In this document: in pieces, positions 16,115 through 24,829 of the stretch | Layout of the letters: every line of letters begins with the position of its first letter | Numbering within the stretch: the stretch's first letter is position 1 | Origin: Clostridiales bacterium UBA5888 | GTDB lineage: Bacteria; Bacillota; Clostridia; Oscillospirales; Oscillospiraceae | Length of the DNA: 49,701 bases | Reading direction: 5' to 3' | NCBI GenBank assembly: GCA_002431965.1 | Contig: DJEW01000011.1 | Location: 1-49,701, forward strand | Translations under genes and position numbers: made by a program | The notes under the pieces: model-generated | What the model was told of the DNA's origin: nothing | The model's input: only the letters and a program-made list of their open reading frames with translations | The model's database searches: none

Positions 16115-17920
16115 ATGATAGATCAAAAGCTTATACGCAATTTCTCCATAATCGCGCACATTGACCACGGCAAGTCCACTCTCTCGGACAGACTGATAGA
16201 AAAATGCAACGCCGTCGAGCAGCGCGTGATGGAGGATCAGATACTTGACAATATGGATCTTGAGCGCGAGCGCGGCATCACGATAAAGGCGCGCGCCGTC
16301 GGGCTGAATTATCACGCGAAGGACGGGCAGGCATACACGCTCAACCTTATAGACACGCCGGGACACGTGGACTTCAACTATGAGGTCAGCCGTTCTCTCG
16401 CGGCGTGCGAGGGCGCGGTGCTGATAATCGACGCATCGCAGGGCGTTGAGGCGCAGACGCTCTCCAACACCTATCTTGCGCTCGACAACAACCTTGAAAT
16501 ACTCCCCGTTATCAATAAGATAGACCTCCCCGCAGCCGACCCGCAGCGGGTAAAAAACGAGGTGGAGGAGATAATCGGTCTTCCGGCGCAGGACGCGCCG
16601 GAGATCAGCGCAAAAAACGGCGTGAACATCGACGCTGTGCTTGAGGACATTGTGGCGAACGTGCCCGCGCCGTCCGGCGATGCGGGCGCGCCGCTCAAGG
16701 CGCTCATATTCGACAGCCAGTACGACAACTACCGCGGCGTCATCGTTTTTGTGCGCATGGTGGACGGCGTGATCCGCCGCGACACGGAAATACTGCTTAT
16801 GAGCACCGGTGCAAAATATAAGGTAGTCGAGGTCGGGCATATGCGTCCGATAGGATTTGAGGCGTGCGGCGAGCTCGCCGCGGGCGACGTGGGCTACTTC
16901 ACCGCCAGCATCAAAAACGTGGAGGACACCCGCGTCGGCGACACCGTCACAGAGACCGGCCGCCCCACGGCGGAGGCGCTGCCGGGATACCGCCCCGCAC
17001 GGCCGATGGTCTACTGCGGCATATACACCGAGGACGGCTCAAAATACCCGGATCTGCGCGACGCGCTGGAAAAACTCAAGCTCAACGATGCATCGCTCTC
17101 GTATGAGCCGGAGAGCTCGGTGGCGCTGGGCTTTGGCTTTCGCTGCGGCTTTCTGGGGATGCTGCATATGGAGATCATCCAGGAGCGCCTGGAGCGCGAA
17201 TTTGACCTTGAGCTTGTCACGACGCTGCCATCCGTCATCTACAAGGTCATCAAGACCGACGGCAGCACCGTCATGGTCGATAACCCCCACAATTATCCCG
17301 ACCCCGCTTCCATTGCCGAAGCGGAGGAGCCTTTTGTGAAGGTCTCCATCATCACGCCGGAGGAGTTTATCGGCAACATCATGCCTCTGTGCCAGGACAG
17401 GCGCGGGGAGTATAAGAACATGCAGTATCTTGACACGCGCCTTGTCGAGCTGCACTATGAAATGCCGCTCAACGAGATTATATATGACTTCTTCGACACG
17501 CTCAAGGCGCGCACGAAGGGCTACGCCTCGCTCGACTACGAGCTGAGCGAGTATAAGCCGAGCGACCTTGTGAAGGTGGATATGCTTCTCAACGGCGATC
17601 AGGTTGACGCGCTCAGCTTCATTGCGCACCGGGAGAAGGCATACGCGCGCGCGAGAAAGCTGTGTGAAAAGCTGAAGGACAACATCCCGCGCCAGCTCTT
17701 CGAGGTGCCTGTGCAGGCGGCGATCGGCGGGAAGATAATCGCGCGGGAGACCGTCAAGGCGATGCGCAAGGACGTGCTTGCCAAATGCTACGGCGGCGAC
17801 ATCACGCGAAAGAAGAAGCTGCTGGAAAAGCAGAAAGAGGGCAAGAAGAAGATGCGCCAGCTGGGCACGGTGCAGATACCGACCGAAGCGTTCCTAGCGG
17901 TGCTGAAGCTGGACGAGTAA
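16115..17920 (+). CDS. lepA: Elongation factor 4 (LepA), ribosome-associated GTPase
   Basis: The ATG at 16115 (AGGAAGGAA just upstream) gives a 601-residue protein, the normal LepA length. It opens MIDQKLIRNFSIIAHIDHGK with the G1 loop AHIDHGKST, G3 DTPGH and G4 NKID, and ends with the LepA-specific C-terminal domain rich in lysine (TRKKKLLEKQKEGKKKMRQ). EF4 acts on the ribosome, influencing initiation and assembly and, in older work, back-translocation. It follows the XRE gene by 13 bases and ends near a hairpin terminator. It is often followed by hemW in Firmicutes, but not here. Confidence 0.97.
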   Translation: MIDQKLIRNFSIIAHIDHGKSTLSDRLIEKCNAVEQRVMEDQILDNMDLERERGITIKARAVGLNYHAKDGQAYTLNLIDTPGHVDFNYEVSRSLAACEGAVLIIDASQGVEAQTLSNTYLALDNNLEILPVINKIDLPAADPQRVKNEVEEIIGLPAQDAPEISAKNGVNIDAVLEDIVANVPAPSGDAGAPLKALIFDSQYDNYRGVIVFVRMVDGVIRRDTEILLMSTGAKYKVVEVGHMRPIGFEACGELAAGDVGYFTASIKNVEDTRVGDTVTETGRPTAEALPGYRPARPMVYCGIYTEDGSKYPDLRDALEKLKLNDASLSYEPESSVALGFGFRCGFLGMLHMEIIQERLEREFDLELVTTLPSVIYKVIKTDGSTVMVDNPHNYPDPASIAEAEEPFVKVSIITPEEFIGNIMPLCQDRRGEYKNMQYLDTRLVELHYEMPLNEIIYDFFDTLKARTKGYASLDYELSEYKPSDLVKVDMLLNGDQVDALSFIAHREKAYARARKLCEKLKDNIPRQLFEVPVQAAIGGKIIARETVKAMRKDVLAKCYGGDITRKKKLLEKQKEGKKKMRQLGTVQIPTEAFLAVLKLDE

Positions 17921-17945
17921 AAATCTGAAGACGGAGAAGGAGAAC

Positions 17946-17979
17946 AAGCCGCCCATGGGTTTTGCCCATGGGCGGCTTT
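17946..17979. terminator. Hairpin terminator between lepA and degV
   Basis: GCCGCCCATGGG (17948-17959), 5-base loop, CCCATGGGCGGC (17965-17976), then TTTC. Perfect 12-bp stem between convergent genes. Confidence 0.75.
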
Positions 17980-18018
17980 CAGCGAAGAAGAAGGGAGAAA
18001 GGAAGGATTCAGAACAAA

Positions 18019-18900
18019 TTACCGAGTGGAACGCACGCCGTCGCCCCCGACGAAAAAGAGCGCCAGCGCCCCCGGACCGACATGCGCGCCGGTCATCGGC
18101 TCATAATCAACGATGAGTATATCCTTCGGCGGCTTAGTGCGCCTGAGGAGAGAAGCAAGAAAGTCCGCGTCCTTGCGGCAACCGGCATGTGCGATGCCGA
18201 CGGTCTGCGTTTCCGGCGCTTCGACAAGAGCGTCGTATTTTTCCGCGAGCGCCTCAACGGAGTGCTTTCTGCCGCGTATTTTGGCGATGGAGATTATCTT
18301 GCCGTCCTCGTTGCCCAAAAGCAGCGGCTTTATTTGCAGAACCGTGCCCACGACAGCGCCGATGTTGGATAGCCGCCCGCCGCGCCGCAGATGCATAAGG
18401 TCGTCCACGGTGAATATCTGGCACACGCGCCGGGAGAGCGCATCCAGCTCCTCCGCCGCGCGGGCAAGCTCCATGCCGGCGCCGCGCAGCTGCGCCGCGC
18501 GCTGCACGACGATTCCCTCGCCCAGCGATGCGGCGAGAGTGTCAACCACGCGCACGGTGCGTGTGGGATAAAGCTCCTTCAGCTCGCCTGCCGCGATGCG
18601 CGCGGAGTTGCACGAGCCGCTTATGCCCGACGACATGGACACGTATATCAGATCCTCCCCGCCTTCAAGCACGGGGGTAAAAGCGTCCATATACGTCTGC
18701 GGCGCGATCTGCGCCGTCGTCACGTGCATGCCCTCGCGCAGTGCGGCATAATAAGCGTCGCCGTCAAAGGCGGTCGTGTCAAGACAGCTCTGCGCCTTGC
18801 CGTCAACAAAATAAGTGAAAGGAATGACCTCTACTCCAAGCTCGCGCAGCATGGGAGTCGGGAGGTTGGAGGAGGTGTCCGTGAATATTCTATAGCTCAT
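18019..18900 (-). CDS. DegV family fatty-acid-binding protein (copy 1)
   Basis: The ATG at 18900 has AAGGAG 8 bases upstream and yields a 293-residue protein beginning MSYRIFTDTSSNLP, the usual DegV opening. Other landmarks are the MSSGISGSCNSAR loop (about 89-101), LRRGGRLS and the C-terminal GAHVGPGALALFFVG. DegV/FakB proteins bind a single fatty acid and present it to the kinase FakA (DAK-like); no fakA is in the window. A second, different DegV is at 48798. The gene is divergent from the two-component system, with a row of GGTAGA boxes between them. Confidence 0.92.
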   Translation of the reverse strand: MSYRIFTDTSSNLPTPMLRELGVEVIPFTYFVDGKAQSCLDTTAFDGDAYYAALREGMHVTTAQIAPQTYMDAFTPVLEGGEDLIYVSMSSGISGSCNSARIAAGELKELYPTRTVRVVDTLAASLGEGIVVQRAAQLRGAGMELARAAEELDALSRRVCQIFTVDDLMHLRRGGRLSNIGAVVGTVLQIKPLLLGNEDGKIISIAKIRGRKHSVEALAEKYDALVEAPETQTVGIAHAGCRKDADFLASLLRRTKPPKDILIVDYEPMTGAHVGPGALALFFVGGDGVRSTR

Positions 18901-18932
18901 CTGGTATCTCCTTGGGCGTTGTGCCGATAAAT

Positions 18933-18961
18933 AATATACCAGCAATGGGCAAAAAACTCAA
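18933..18961 (-). promoter_or_regulatory. Promoter of degV copy 1
   Basis: On the minus strand TTGAGT (18961-18956), 17 bases, TATATT (18938-18933) preceded by TGG (extended -10). Confidence 0.6.
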
Positions 18962-19011
18962 GCTACCTGCGCGGCAAAGAGTATACGGATGCGGAGAGAG
19001 GGTATATCCGC

Positions 19012-19038
19012 GGTAGAATCCTCTCTACCGGAGGTAGA
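19012..19038. promoter_or_regulatory. Three alternating GGTAGA boxes
   Basis: GGTAGA (19012-19017), 6 bases, TCTACC (19024-19029), 3 bases, GGTAGA (19033-19038): two overlapping inverted repeats and one direct repeat, between the degV and response-regulator promoters. A binding site for a regulator is likely; which one is unknown. Confidence 0.5.
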
Positions 19039-19126
19039 AAAACGATTAAAAAGTTTGAAATATTGCCGCTGAGCCCCTGAACTGGAGCATAATTTGACCT
19101 TAATCAAAATTTAATGGTTTTTCCCA

Positions 19127-19155
19127 TTGGTTTTTAATTGCGGATGGGGTAGTAT
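19127..19155 (+). promoter_or_regulatory. Promoter of the two-component operon
   Basis: TTGGTT (19127-19132), 17 bases, TAGTAT (19150-19155), 17 bases before the response regulator start. Confidence 0.45.
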
Positions 19156-19172
19156 ATACGTGAGGTGAGGAA

Positions 19173-19889
19173 ATGTACAGAATACTGGTCTGCGACGATG
19201 AGAAAGATATTGTCGCCGCGCTGAAAATATATCTTGAGAGCGAGGGATACGCCGTCGTGGAGGCGTACAACGGACGCGAGGCGGTAGAGAAGCTGAGCAC
19301 GGAGGACGAGGTGCATCTTATACTCATGGACATAATGATGCCGGTGATGGACGGAATAAGCGCCATGGCGGAGATACGCCGCGTGAGCAACGTCCCCGTT
19401 ATCATGCTGACGGCGAAGAGCGAGGACACAGACAAGGTGCTGGGGCTGAACGTCGGGGCGGACGATTACATCACAAAGCCCTTCAACGTCGTGGAGATGC
19501 TTGCGCGTGTGCGTTCGCAGCTGAGACGGTATATGCTTTTGGGCGGAAGCGCCGCACCCGCTCCGTCAACGCTGGAGTACGGCGGGATAAGCCTTGACGA
19601 CAGGCGCAAGACCGTGTTCGCCGACGGAGAGCAGGTGTTTCTGACGCCGACGGAGTATGATATACTCAAGCTTCTTATGAAAAGCCCGGATGAGGTATTC
19701 TCACCGCGCGAGATATACCAGCGCGTATGGGAGGATGAGCCCTACGGCGCGGAGAGCACCGTGGCGGTGCACATACGGCACCTGCGCGAGAAGATAGAGA
19801 TAAACCCTGCCGAGCCGCGCTACATAAAGGCGGTGTGGGGGCAGGGGTACAAATTTGAACGCCCAAAGGAAAGGGGCTGCAGAGCATGA
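19173..19889 (+). CDS. OmpR/VanR-family response regulator
   Basis: The 238-residue protein has a receiver domain with the acidic pair in CDDEKD, phospho-acceptor Asp53 (LILMDIMMP) and the conserved lysine in DDYITKPFNVVEML, followed by a winged-helix DNA-binding domain (about 135-233) with LTPTEYDILKLLMKSPDEVF and VAVHIRHLREKIE. It should be phosphorylated by the histidine kinase encoded next, whose ATG overlaps its stop by 4 bases. The closest general type is VanR/PhoP. Targets are unknown; the divergent degV and the downstream lipoprotein are candidates. A GAGG site lies 6 bases before the start. Confidence 0.94.
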   Translation: MYRILVCDDEKDIVAALKIYLESEGYAVVEAYNGREAVEKLSTEDEVHLILMDIMMPVMDGISAMAEIRRVSNVPVIMLTAKSEDTDKVLGLNVGADDYITKPFNVVEMLARVRSQLRRYMLLGGSAAPAPSTLEYGGISLDDRRKTVFADGEQVFLTPTEYDILKLLMKSPDEVFSPREIYQRVWEDEPYGAESTVAVHIRHLREKIEINPAEPRYIKAVWGQGYKFERPKERGCRA

Positions 19890-21925
19890 ACAGACTTTTG
19901 AACGGCAAGGCGGCGCGCGCATGTGCTTTTGTACTGACCGCGGCGCTTTTGATGGCGCTGTGCGCAAGCGTTGCCGGCGTTGCGGCGCTGTACGGTGCGG
20001 ACGCATACCGGATCGGTGCGGCGGACGCGCGCGAGTCGGTGCTGTCAGAATGGTGCTGGAACGAGGGTTACAGCGTCCTTGCAGATTTCGTGACGGTCGG
20101 AGACGCTGGCGGCGTTACGGCGGACAGCGCATATGTATTTACAATACGCGATAAAAACGGCGACGAGGTGTACGGCACGTACCACGGACAGAAGGTGCAG
20201 TACACGAAAGAGCCGCTGAGCATGAGCTACGTTGAAGAGCGCGCTGCCGGCATGGAGCGCGGACTCATCGTGCAGAGCGGAGACGGCGGCAAAGGGTACG
20301 TATGGGCTGACCGGGCATCCGCATCGCCGGATAGCACCGAAACCGCCGAAAACACAGCCGGAACCTCCAACACGCTCTACGTCCCGGCGCTCATGCCCTA
20401 CACCATAACGGGCTATGTTCTTGCGCAAGTGCCGGAAACGAGCGAGCTGTACATTACTCTGAGCGTATTTGACGCACTGTATGCCGCGCGCTATGATCTT
20501 CTGGCGGCGGCGCTCGTATCCGGCGCGCTGGCGCTGGCGCTCTTTGCGTTTCTCATGGCGGCGGCGGGCCGGTGCGCGCCGGACGGCGCAGTCACGCCGA
20601 CATGGGCGGAGAAGATACCGTTTGACCTCTTCACGGCAATTATGATGGCTGCTGCGGTAATGTGTCTCGGTTTTGGCGTGAGCCTTGGGGACAATGTGTC
20701 TGCCGGTGACATCAACGCCGTGACGCTGACGCTGATAGGGCTGCTGATAATGGGCGGCGTGGTGTTGGCGCTCTGGTGGTGCATGAGCTTTGCCGTGCGC
20801 ATAAAGCTGCACACGGCGATAAAGGGTACGCTGTGCTATAAGCTGCTTTCGTGGCTGCGGCGCGTCGTGCGGAAAGTATGGGGCGCGGTGAGCGCGGTTT
20901 GCAGGAGCATCCCGCTCATGCCGAAAGCGGCGCTCATAATGCTCGGCGTGCTGGCTGCGGAGTTTTTCTGGATGCTTATCGCGCAGCACAGTCTCGGCGC
21001 ACTGATAAACGGCTGGTTTATAGAGCGGCTGGTGCTCTGCGGCTTTGCGATATATCTTCTTGCCGGGATGAAAAAACTGCTGGCGGCGGGGCATGAGATC
21101 GCGGCGGGCAATGTGGACTGCCGCGTTGACACCTCGAAGCTGCGCGGACCTCTGCGCGAGCACGGGGAGGATCTCAACAGCATCACCGACGGCATGAATA
21201 AAGCCATTGCCGACCGCGTCAAGAGCGAGCGCTTCCGCACGGAGCTTATCACCAATGTATCCCATGACATAAAAACGCCTCTCACCTCCATTGTCAACTA
21301 TGTTGATCTTATGGAGAAGGAGGAGATAGACAACAAGAAGGTCAGAGAGTATCTTGACGTGCTGTCTCGGCAGGCGGCGCGGCTGAAAAAGCTCATAGAC
21401 GACCTGATGGAGGCGTCGAAGGCGGCGACAGGGAATCTCAGCGTGAATTTTGAGCGCTGCGAACTGGGCGTGATGCTGACGCAGACTGCGGGGGAGTATG
21501 AGGACAAGCTGAAAGATGCGGGTCTGGAGCTTGTGGTGACAAAGCCCGGGGCGGCGGTGTACATCATGGCGGACAGGCGGCATCTCTGGCGAATCTTCGA
21601 CAACCTCATGAACAATATCTGCAAATACGCAATGCCGGGGACGCGCGTATATCTCGATCTCACGCGCGTGTCGCACCTGAGCGGGGACGCGCTGCGCCCC
21701 GGGGCGGCGGTGACGTTCCGGAATATTTCAAAGTCGCGTCTCAACGTCAGCGAGGAGGAGCTGATGGAGCGCTTTGTGCGCGGCGACAGCTCACGAAACA
21801 CCGAGGGGAGCGGGCTTGGGCTGTCGATAGCGAGCAGCCTCACGCAGCTGCAAAAGGGCGTGATGACGCTGGTGGTCGATGGCGACCTCTTCAAGGTGCA
21901 GCTGAGCTTCGACACCGTGGAGTGA
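19886..21925 (+). CDS. Multi-pass membrane sensor histidine kinase
   Basis: The 679-residue kinase is longer than the usual two-span type. Hydrophobic segments occur near 12-36, 205-228, 248-266, 285-312, 345-362 and 375-402; an outward domain of about 165 residues lies between the first two. After a HAMP-like stretch (about 403-440, AAGHEIAAGNVDCRVD) comes the HisKA box VSHDIKTPLTSIVNYVDLM with phospho-acceptor His460, then the HATPase domain with N box DNLMNNICKY and G box GSGLGLSIASSL. It forms a pair with the response regulator (4-base overlap). The layout recalls VanS-like kinases with extra membrane segments in Clostridia. Signal unknown. Confidence 0.92.
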   Translation: MNRLLNGKAARACAFVLTAALLMALCASVAGVAALYGADAYRIGAADARESVLSEWCWNEGYSVLADFVTVGDAGGVTADSAYVFTIRDKNGDEVYGTYHGQKVQYTKEPLSMSYVEERAAGMERGLIVQSGDGGKGYVWADRASASPDSTETAENTAGTSNTLYVPALMPYTITGYVLAQVPETSELYITLSVFDALYAARYDLLAAALVSGALALALFAFLMAAAGRCAPDGAVTPTWAEKIPFDLFTAIMMAAAVMCLGFGVSLGDNVSAGDINAVTLTLIGLLIMGGVVLALWWCMSFAVRIKLHTAIKGTLCYKLLSWLRRVVRKVWGAVSAVCRSIPLMPKAALIMLGVLAAEFFWMLIAQHSLGALINGWFIERLVLCGFAIYLLAGMKKLLAAGHEIAAGNVDCRVDTSKLRGPLREHGEDLNSITDGMNKAIADRVKSERFRTELITNVSHDIKTPLTSIVNYVDLMEKEEIDNKKVREYLDVLSRQAARLKKLIDDLMEASKAATGNLSVNFERCELGVMLTQTAGEYEDKLKDAGLELVVTKPGAAVYIMADRRHLWRIFDNLMNNICKYAMPGTRVYLDLTRVSHLSGDALRPGAAVTFRNISKSRLNVSEEELMERFVRGDSSRNTEGSGLGLSIASSLTQLQKGVMTLVVDGDLFKVQLSFDTVE

Positions 21926-22079
21926 CGAGGCGCGCCGGGCAAAATACGTGGGAACATTTTTCCTCGTGCGCAGTCTAATATACCGCGGCAAGCGAACGCA
22001 TCATAAATAAGGCGGTCAGCCGCTGCGTTATATTAGGGAAGGAGAGTGTGCGGCGAGATGTTCCGCACCGAAAGAAAGA

Positions 22080-22559
22080 ATGAAGAAGATAGTTATCGCG
22101 TTTATCTGCGCTGTTCTCACGGTGCTTATGTGCGCCTGCGGCGCGGCGAAGCTGGCGCCGGGCGACATGAACGATCTGAAGGAGAGCGAGTATAACGACA
22201 GCACCTTCAACGACAAGGTGCAGCTTTTCATCAAGCAGCGCACCGTCACCGACGAGACGGAGGAGGTATCCATGACGCTGGAAAACCTCACCGACACGGA
22301 TTATACCTATGACGCCGTGCAGCGCCTTGAGATATACGACGGGTCAAAGTGGCTCATTGTGCCGGACAGGCAGGAGGCGGTCATCATGGTGATATATACG
22401 CTGCCCGGCGGCGGCACGGAGGATGTGACGTTCAACTTCTCGGCGCATTATGATAAGCTCAGCGAGGGGCGCTACCGCATAGTTATCCCGCTCGTCGCTG
22501 CGGACGGCAGCCAGACACTCGCCTCGGCGGAATTCGGCATAGGCAGAGTCAACAAGTAA
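22080..22559 (+). CDS. Ig-like-fold lipoprotein
   Basis: A 159-residue protein with a lipoprotein signal peptide (MKKIVIAFICAVLTVLMCAC; lipobox LMCAC, lipidated Cys near 18-20). The mature part has the pattern SMTLENLTDTDYTYD...LEIYDGSKW...LSEGRYRIVIPL, which I associate with the bacterial Ig-like Big_14 type domain found in Firmicutes lipoproteins. It lies 154 bases after the histidine kinase and could belong to its regulon as an outward-facing accessory, but this is inference. The ribosome binding site is poor (only GAAAGAAAG), so expression may be low or the start may differ. It would be anchored to the outer face of the membrane. Confidence 0.75.
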   Translation: MKKIVIAFICAVLTVLMCACGAAKLAPGDMNDLKESEYNDSTFNDKVQLFIKQRTVTDETEEVSMTLENLTDTDYTYDAVQRLEIYDGSKWLIVPDRQEAVIMVIYTLPGGGTEDVTFNFSAHYDKLSEGRYRIVIPLVAADGSQTLASAEFGIGRVNK

Positions 22560-22592
22560 AAATCGGAGAGCATCCGCCCTGCTCATATATGG

Positions 22593-22629
22593 CAATACCC
22601 ACCCGGCTCAGCAAGCCGGGTGGGTATTG
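22593..22629. terminator. Long perfect hairpin between convergent genes
   Basis: CAATACCCACCCGGCT (22593-22608), CAGCA, AGCCGGGTGGGTATTG (22614-22629): a perfect 16-bp stem. No T-run follows on either strand, so it may be an unusual terminator or an mRNA 3'-end stabiliser. Confidence 0.6.
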
Positions 22630-22663
22630 CGCTGTTTGGTTTACACGCTGTACACGCCGCCGC

Positions 22664-23722
22664 TTATACGGAGGCATACATTTTGCTGTAATAATCCAGA
22701 TAATCGCCGGATATGACATGATCGACCCAGCTACGGTTCTCAAGATACCACCGGATGGTTTCATGCATGCCGCGCTGGAACGTATACTCCGGCGCCCAGC
22801 CGAGGGTGGTGGTGATCTTGGTGTTGTCGATGGCGTAGCGCCGGTCGTGACCGGGGCGATCCTGCACATGCTCAATGAGGCTTGCGGGCTTGCCAAGCTC
22901 GTCGAGAATGAGCTTGACGATCTCTATGTTCGCGCGCTCGTTGTTGCCGCCGATGTTATACACCTCGCCACGCACGCCTTTTTCAAGCACCGTGCGTATG
23001 GCGGCGCAATGGTCGTGCACGTGCAGCCAGTCGCGTATCTGCATGCCGTCGCCGTATACGGGCAGTGCTTTGTTGTTTTCAGCGTTGTGGAGCATGAGCG
23101 GGATAAGCTTCTCCGGGAACTGATAGGGACCGTAATTATTTGAGCAGCGCGTGATGTTCACGGGCATGCCGTATGTGTTATGGTACGCACGCACGACAAG
23201 ATCTGCGCCGGCTTTGGAAGCAGAATAGGGGGAGTTTGGGGCGATGGGCGTGGTCTCGGTGAACATGCCGGTATTGCCCAGCGCGCCGTAGACCTCGTCC
23301 GTGGATACCTGAAGATACACAACGCCCTCGCGGTATTCGCGCGAATACTTGTTGTCCGGCTCAAGCTTCCAGTGGCGTTTGGCGGCGTCGAGCAGCGTCT
23401 GCGTGCCGACGATATTTGTGGTAAGGAAAAGCTCCGGCTCGAGTATGCTGCGGTCAACATGGGATTCTGCCGCGAAGTGGACGACAGTGTCAAAATCGTA
23501 CTTATCGAATATATCGCCGACAAGCTTTTTGTCGCGTATATCGCCGTGGACAAACACATAGCGTTTGTCCCCCTGCACGGGCAGCAGGTTTTCAAGGTTG
23601 CCCGCGTAGGTCAGAAGATCCAGATTGACGAGCAGCTCAATATCCTGCTTCTCTTTGAGCATATACTGCACAAAATTCGAGCCGATGAAGCCCGCGCCGC
23701 CTGTAACGAGAACTCTTTTCAT
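22664..23722 (-). CDS. rfbB: dTDP-glucose 4,6-dehydratase
   Basis: The 352-residue short-chain dehydrogenase has the NAD-binding motif VTGGAGFIGSNF (residues 6-17), the STDEVYG catalytic Thr-Asp-Glu and the YSASK tyrosine/lysine pair. It turns dTDP-glucose into dTDP-4-keto-6-deoxyglucose, the branch point to rhamnose and other deoxysugars of cell-surface polymers. It overlaps rfbA by 4 bases. The rest of the rhamnose pathway (rfbC, rfbD) is absent from the window, so the end sugar is not fixed. Confidence 0.97.
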   Translation of the reverse strand: MKRVLVTGGAGFIGSNFVQYMLKEKQDIELLVNLDLLTYAGNLENLLPVQGDKRYVFVHGDIRDKKLVGDIFDKYDFDTVVHFAAESHVDRSILEPELFLTTNIVGTQTLLDAAKRHWKLEPDNKYSREYREGVVYLQVSTDEVYGALGNTGMFTETTPIAPNSPYSASKAGADLVVRAYHNTYGMPVNITRCSNNYGPYQFPEKLIPLMLHNAENNKALPVYGDGMQIRDWLHVHDHCAAIRTVLEKGVRGEVYNIGGNNERANIEIVKLILDELGKPASLIEHVQDRPGHDRRYAIDNTKITTTLGWAPEYTFQRGMHETIRWYLENRSWVDHVISGDYLDYYSKMYASV

Positions 23723-24591
23723 ATTTCACCAACCGCAATACGTTTAAGATACTGACCGTAATCGGTCTTGAGCATGGGCTGGGCAAGCTTCATAAGATCA
23801 TCCGCGGTGATGTAACCCATGCGGTAGGCTATCTCCTCCACGCAGGAAATGTACAGCCCCTGGCGCGACTGCACGATCTGCACGAAGTTTGCCGCCGCGA
23901 GCAGGTTTTCGTGCGTGCCCGTGTCGAGCCATGCAAGCCCCCGCCCGAAAAGCTTGACCTTGAGCTTGCCGCGGCGGAGATACTCGTTATTCACGCTTGT
24001 TATCTCAAGCTCGCCGCGCTGCGACGGTCTGACGCTTTTGGCGATAGAGACGACGTCGTTATCGTAAAAATACAGCCCCGGAACGACGTAATTGGATTTG
24101 GGATGCTCCGGCTTTTCCTCAATGGATACGACGTTGTGCTCCTCGTCAAACTCCACCACGCCCAGCCCCTCGGGATTGGGCGTATAATACCCGAAGATGA
24201 CAGCGCCGTCCTTGAGCTGCGCCGCCTCCTTCACGCCTATGCTGATGCCGCCGCCGTAGAAGATATTGTCGCCGAGTATAAGGCAGACGCTCTCACCGCC
24301 GATGAAGTCCTCCCCGATGATGAACGCCTCGGCAATGCCGCGCGGTGCGGACTGCACCCTGTAGCTCAGCTCAAGCCCGAGCCAGCGCCCGTCGCCGAGC
24401 AGGTCGCGGAATGCGCCGATGTCGCGCTCGGTGGAGATGATGAGTATCTCGCGTATCCCGGCGAGCATCAGCACCGACAGGGGATAGTATATCATGGGCT
24501 TATCGTATACCGGGAGGATCTGCTTTGATATGGAGCGTGTGATGGGATAAAGCCGCGACCCGGTGCCGCCGGCGAGTATTATTCCTTTCAT
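23719..24591 (-). CDS. rfbA: Glucose-1-phosphate thymidylyltransferase
   Basis: The ATG at 24591 (AAAGGAA upstream) gives a 290-residue protein beginning MKGIILAGGTGSRLYPITRS, the nucleotidyltransferase signature, with VYDKPMIYYPLSVLMLAGI and the ILGDNIFYGG active-site segment. It makes dTDP-glucose from dTTP and glucose-1-phosphate and is normally feedback-inhibited by dTDP-rhamnose. It leads a two-gene operon with rfbB (ATGA overlap). The promoter lies 92 bases upstream, with a copy of the dispersed repeat between promoter and start. Confidence 0.97.
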   Translation of the reverse strand: MKGIILAGGTGSRLYPITRSISKQILPVYDKPMIYYPLSVLMLAGIREILIISTERDIGAFRDLLGDGRWLGLELSYRVQSAPRGIAEAFIIGEDFIGGESVCLILGDNIFYGGGISIGVKEAAQLKDGAVIFGYYTPNPEGLGVVEFDEEHNVVSIEEKPEHPKSNYVVPGLYFYDNDVVSIAKSVRPSQRGELEITSVNNEYLRRGKLKVKLFGRGLAWLDTGTHENLLAAANFVQIVQSRQGLYISCVEEIAYRMGYITADDLMKLAQPMLKTDYGQYLKRIAVGEI

Positions 24592-24622
24592 AACCGTTCC
24601 TTTCGCTTCTTTTAAAAGACAT

Positions 24623-24642
24623 CTGAGGCAGCGCCGCACAAT
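24623..24642 (+). repeat. Copy of the dispersed repeat (left end)
   Basis: CTGAGGCAGCGCCGCACAAT matches the left end of the 8164 element (17 of 20 bases) and falls in the rfbA leader. Confidence 0.45.
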
Positions 24643-24682
24643 TCGCTGAATGATCTTGACGCATTATGCAATACTGCATTTT

Positions 24683-24711
24683 ATTATACACTGTGCTTTT
24701 GTGTAAAGCAA
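24683..24711 (-). promoter_or_regulatory. rfbA-rfbB promoter
   Basis: On the minus strand TTGCTT (24711-24706), 17 bases, TATAAT (24688-24683). Confidence 0.75.
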
Positions 24712-24748
24712 GCCTGATAACTCAAAAGGTAATAAACTGTGAACAAAG

Positions 24749-24787
24749 CTTACGATGCTTGTAAGAACGAAAAAACAGTGATATAAT
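24749..24787 (+). promoter_or_regulatory. Promoter and inverted repeat of the CobW pair
   Basis: TTGTAA (24759-24764), 17 bases, TATAAT (24782-24787). An inverted repeat CTTAC (24749-24753)/GTAAG (24761-24765) overlaps the -35 box and may be a metal-regulator operator; it does not obviously match a Zur box. Confidence 0.6.
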
Positions 24788-24829
24788 ATGTTTTTGAAAA
24801 AAATATTATCATTACATGGAGGTCTTAAC

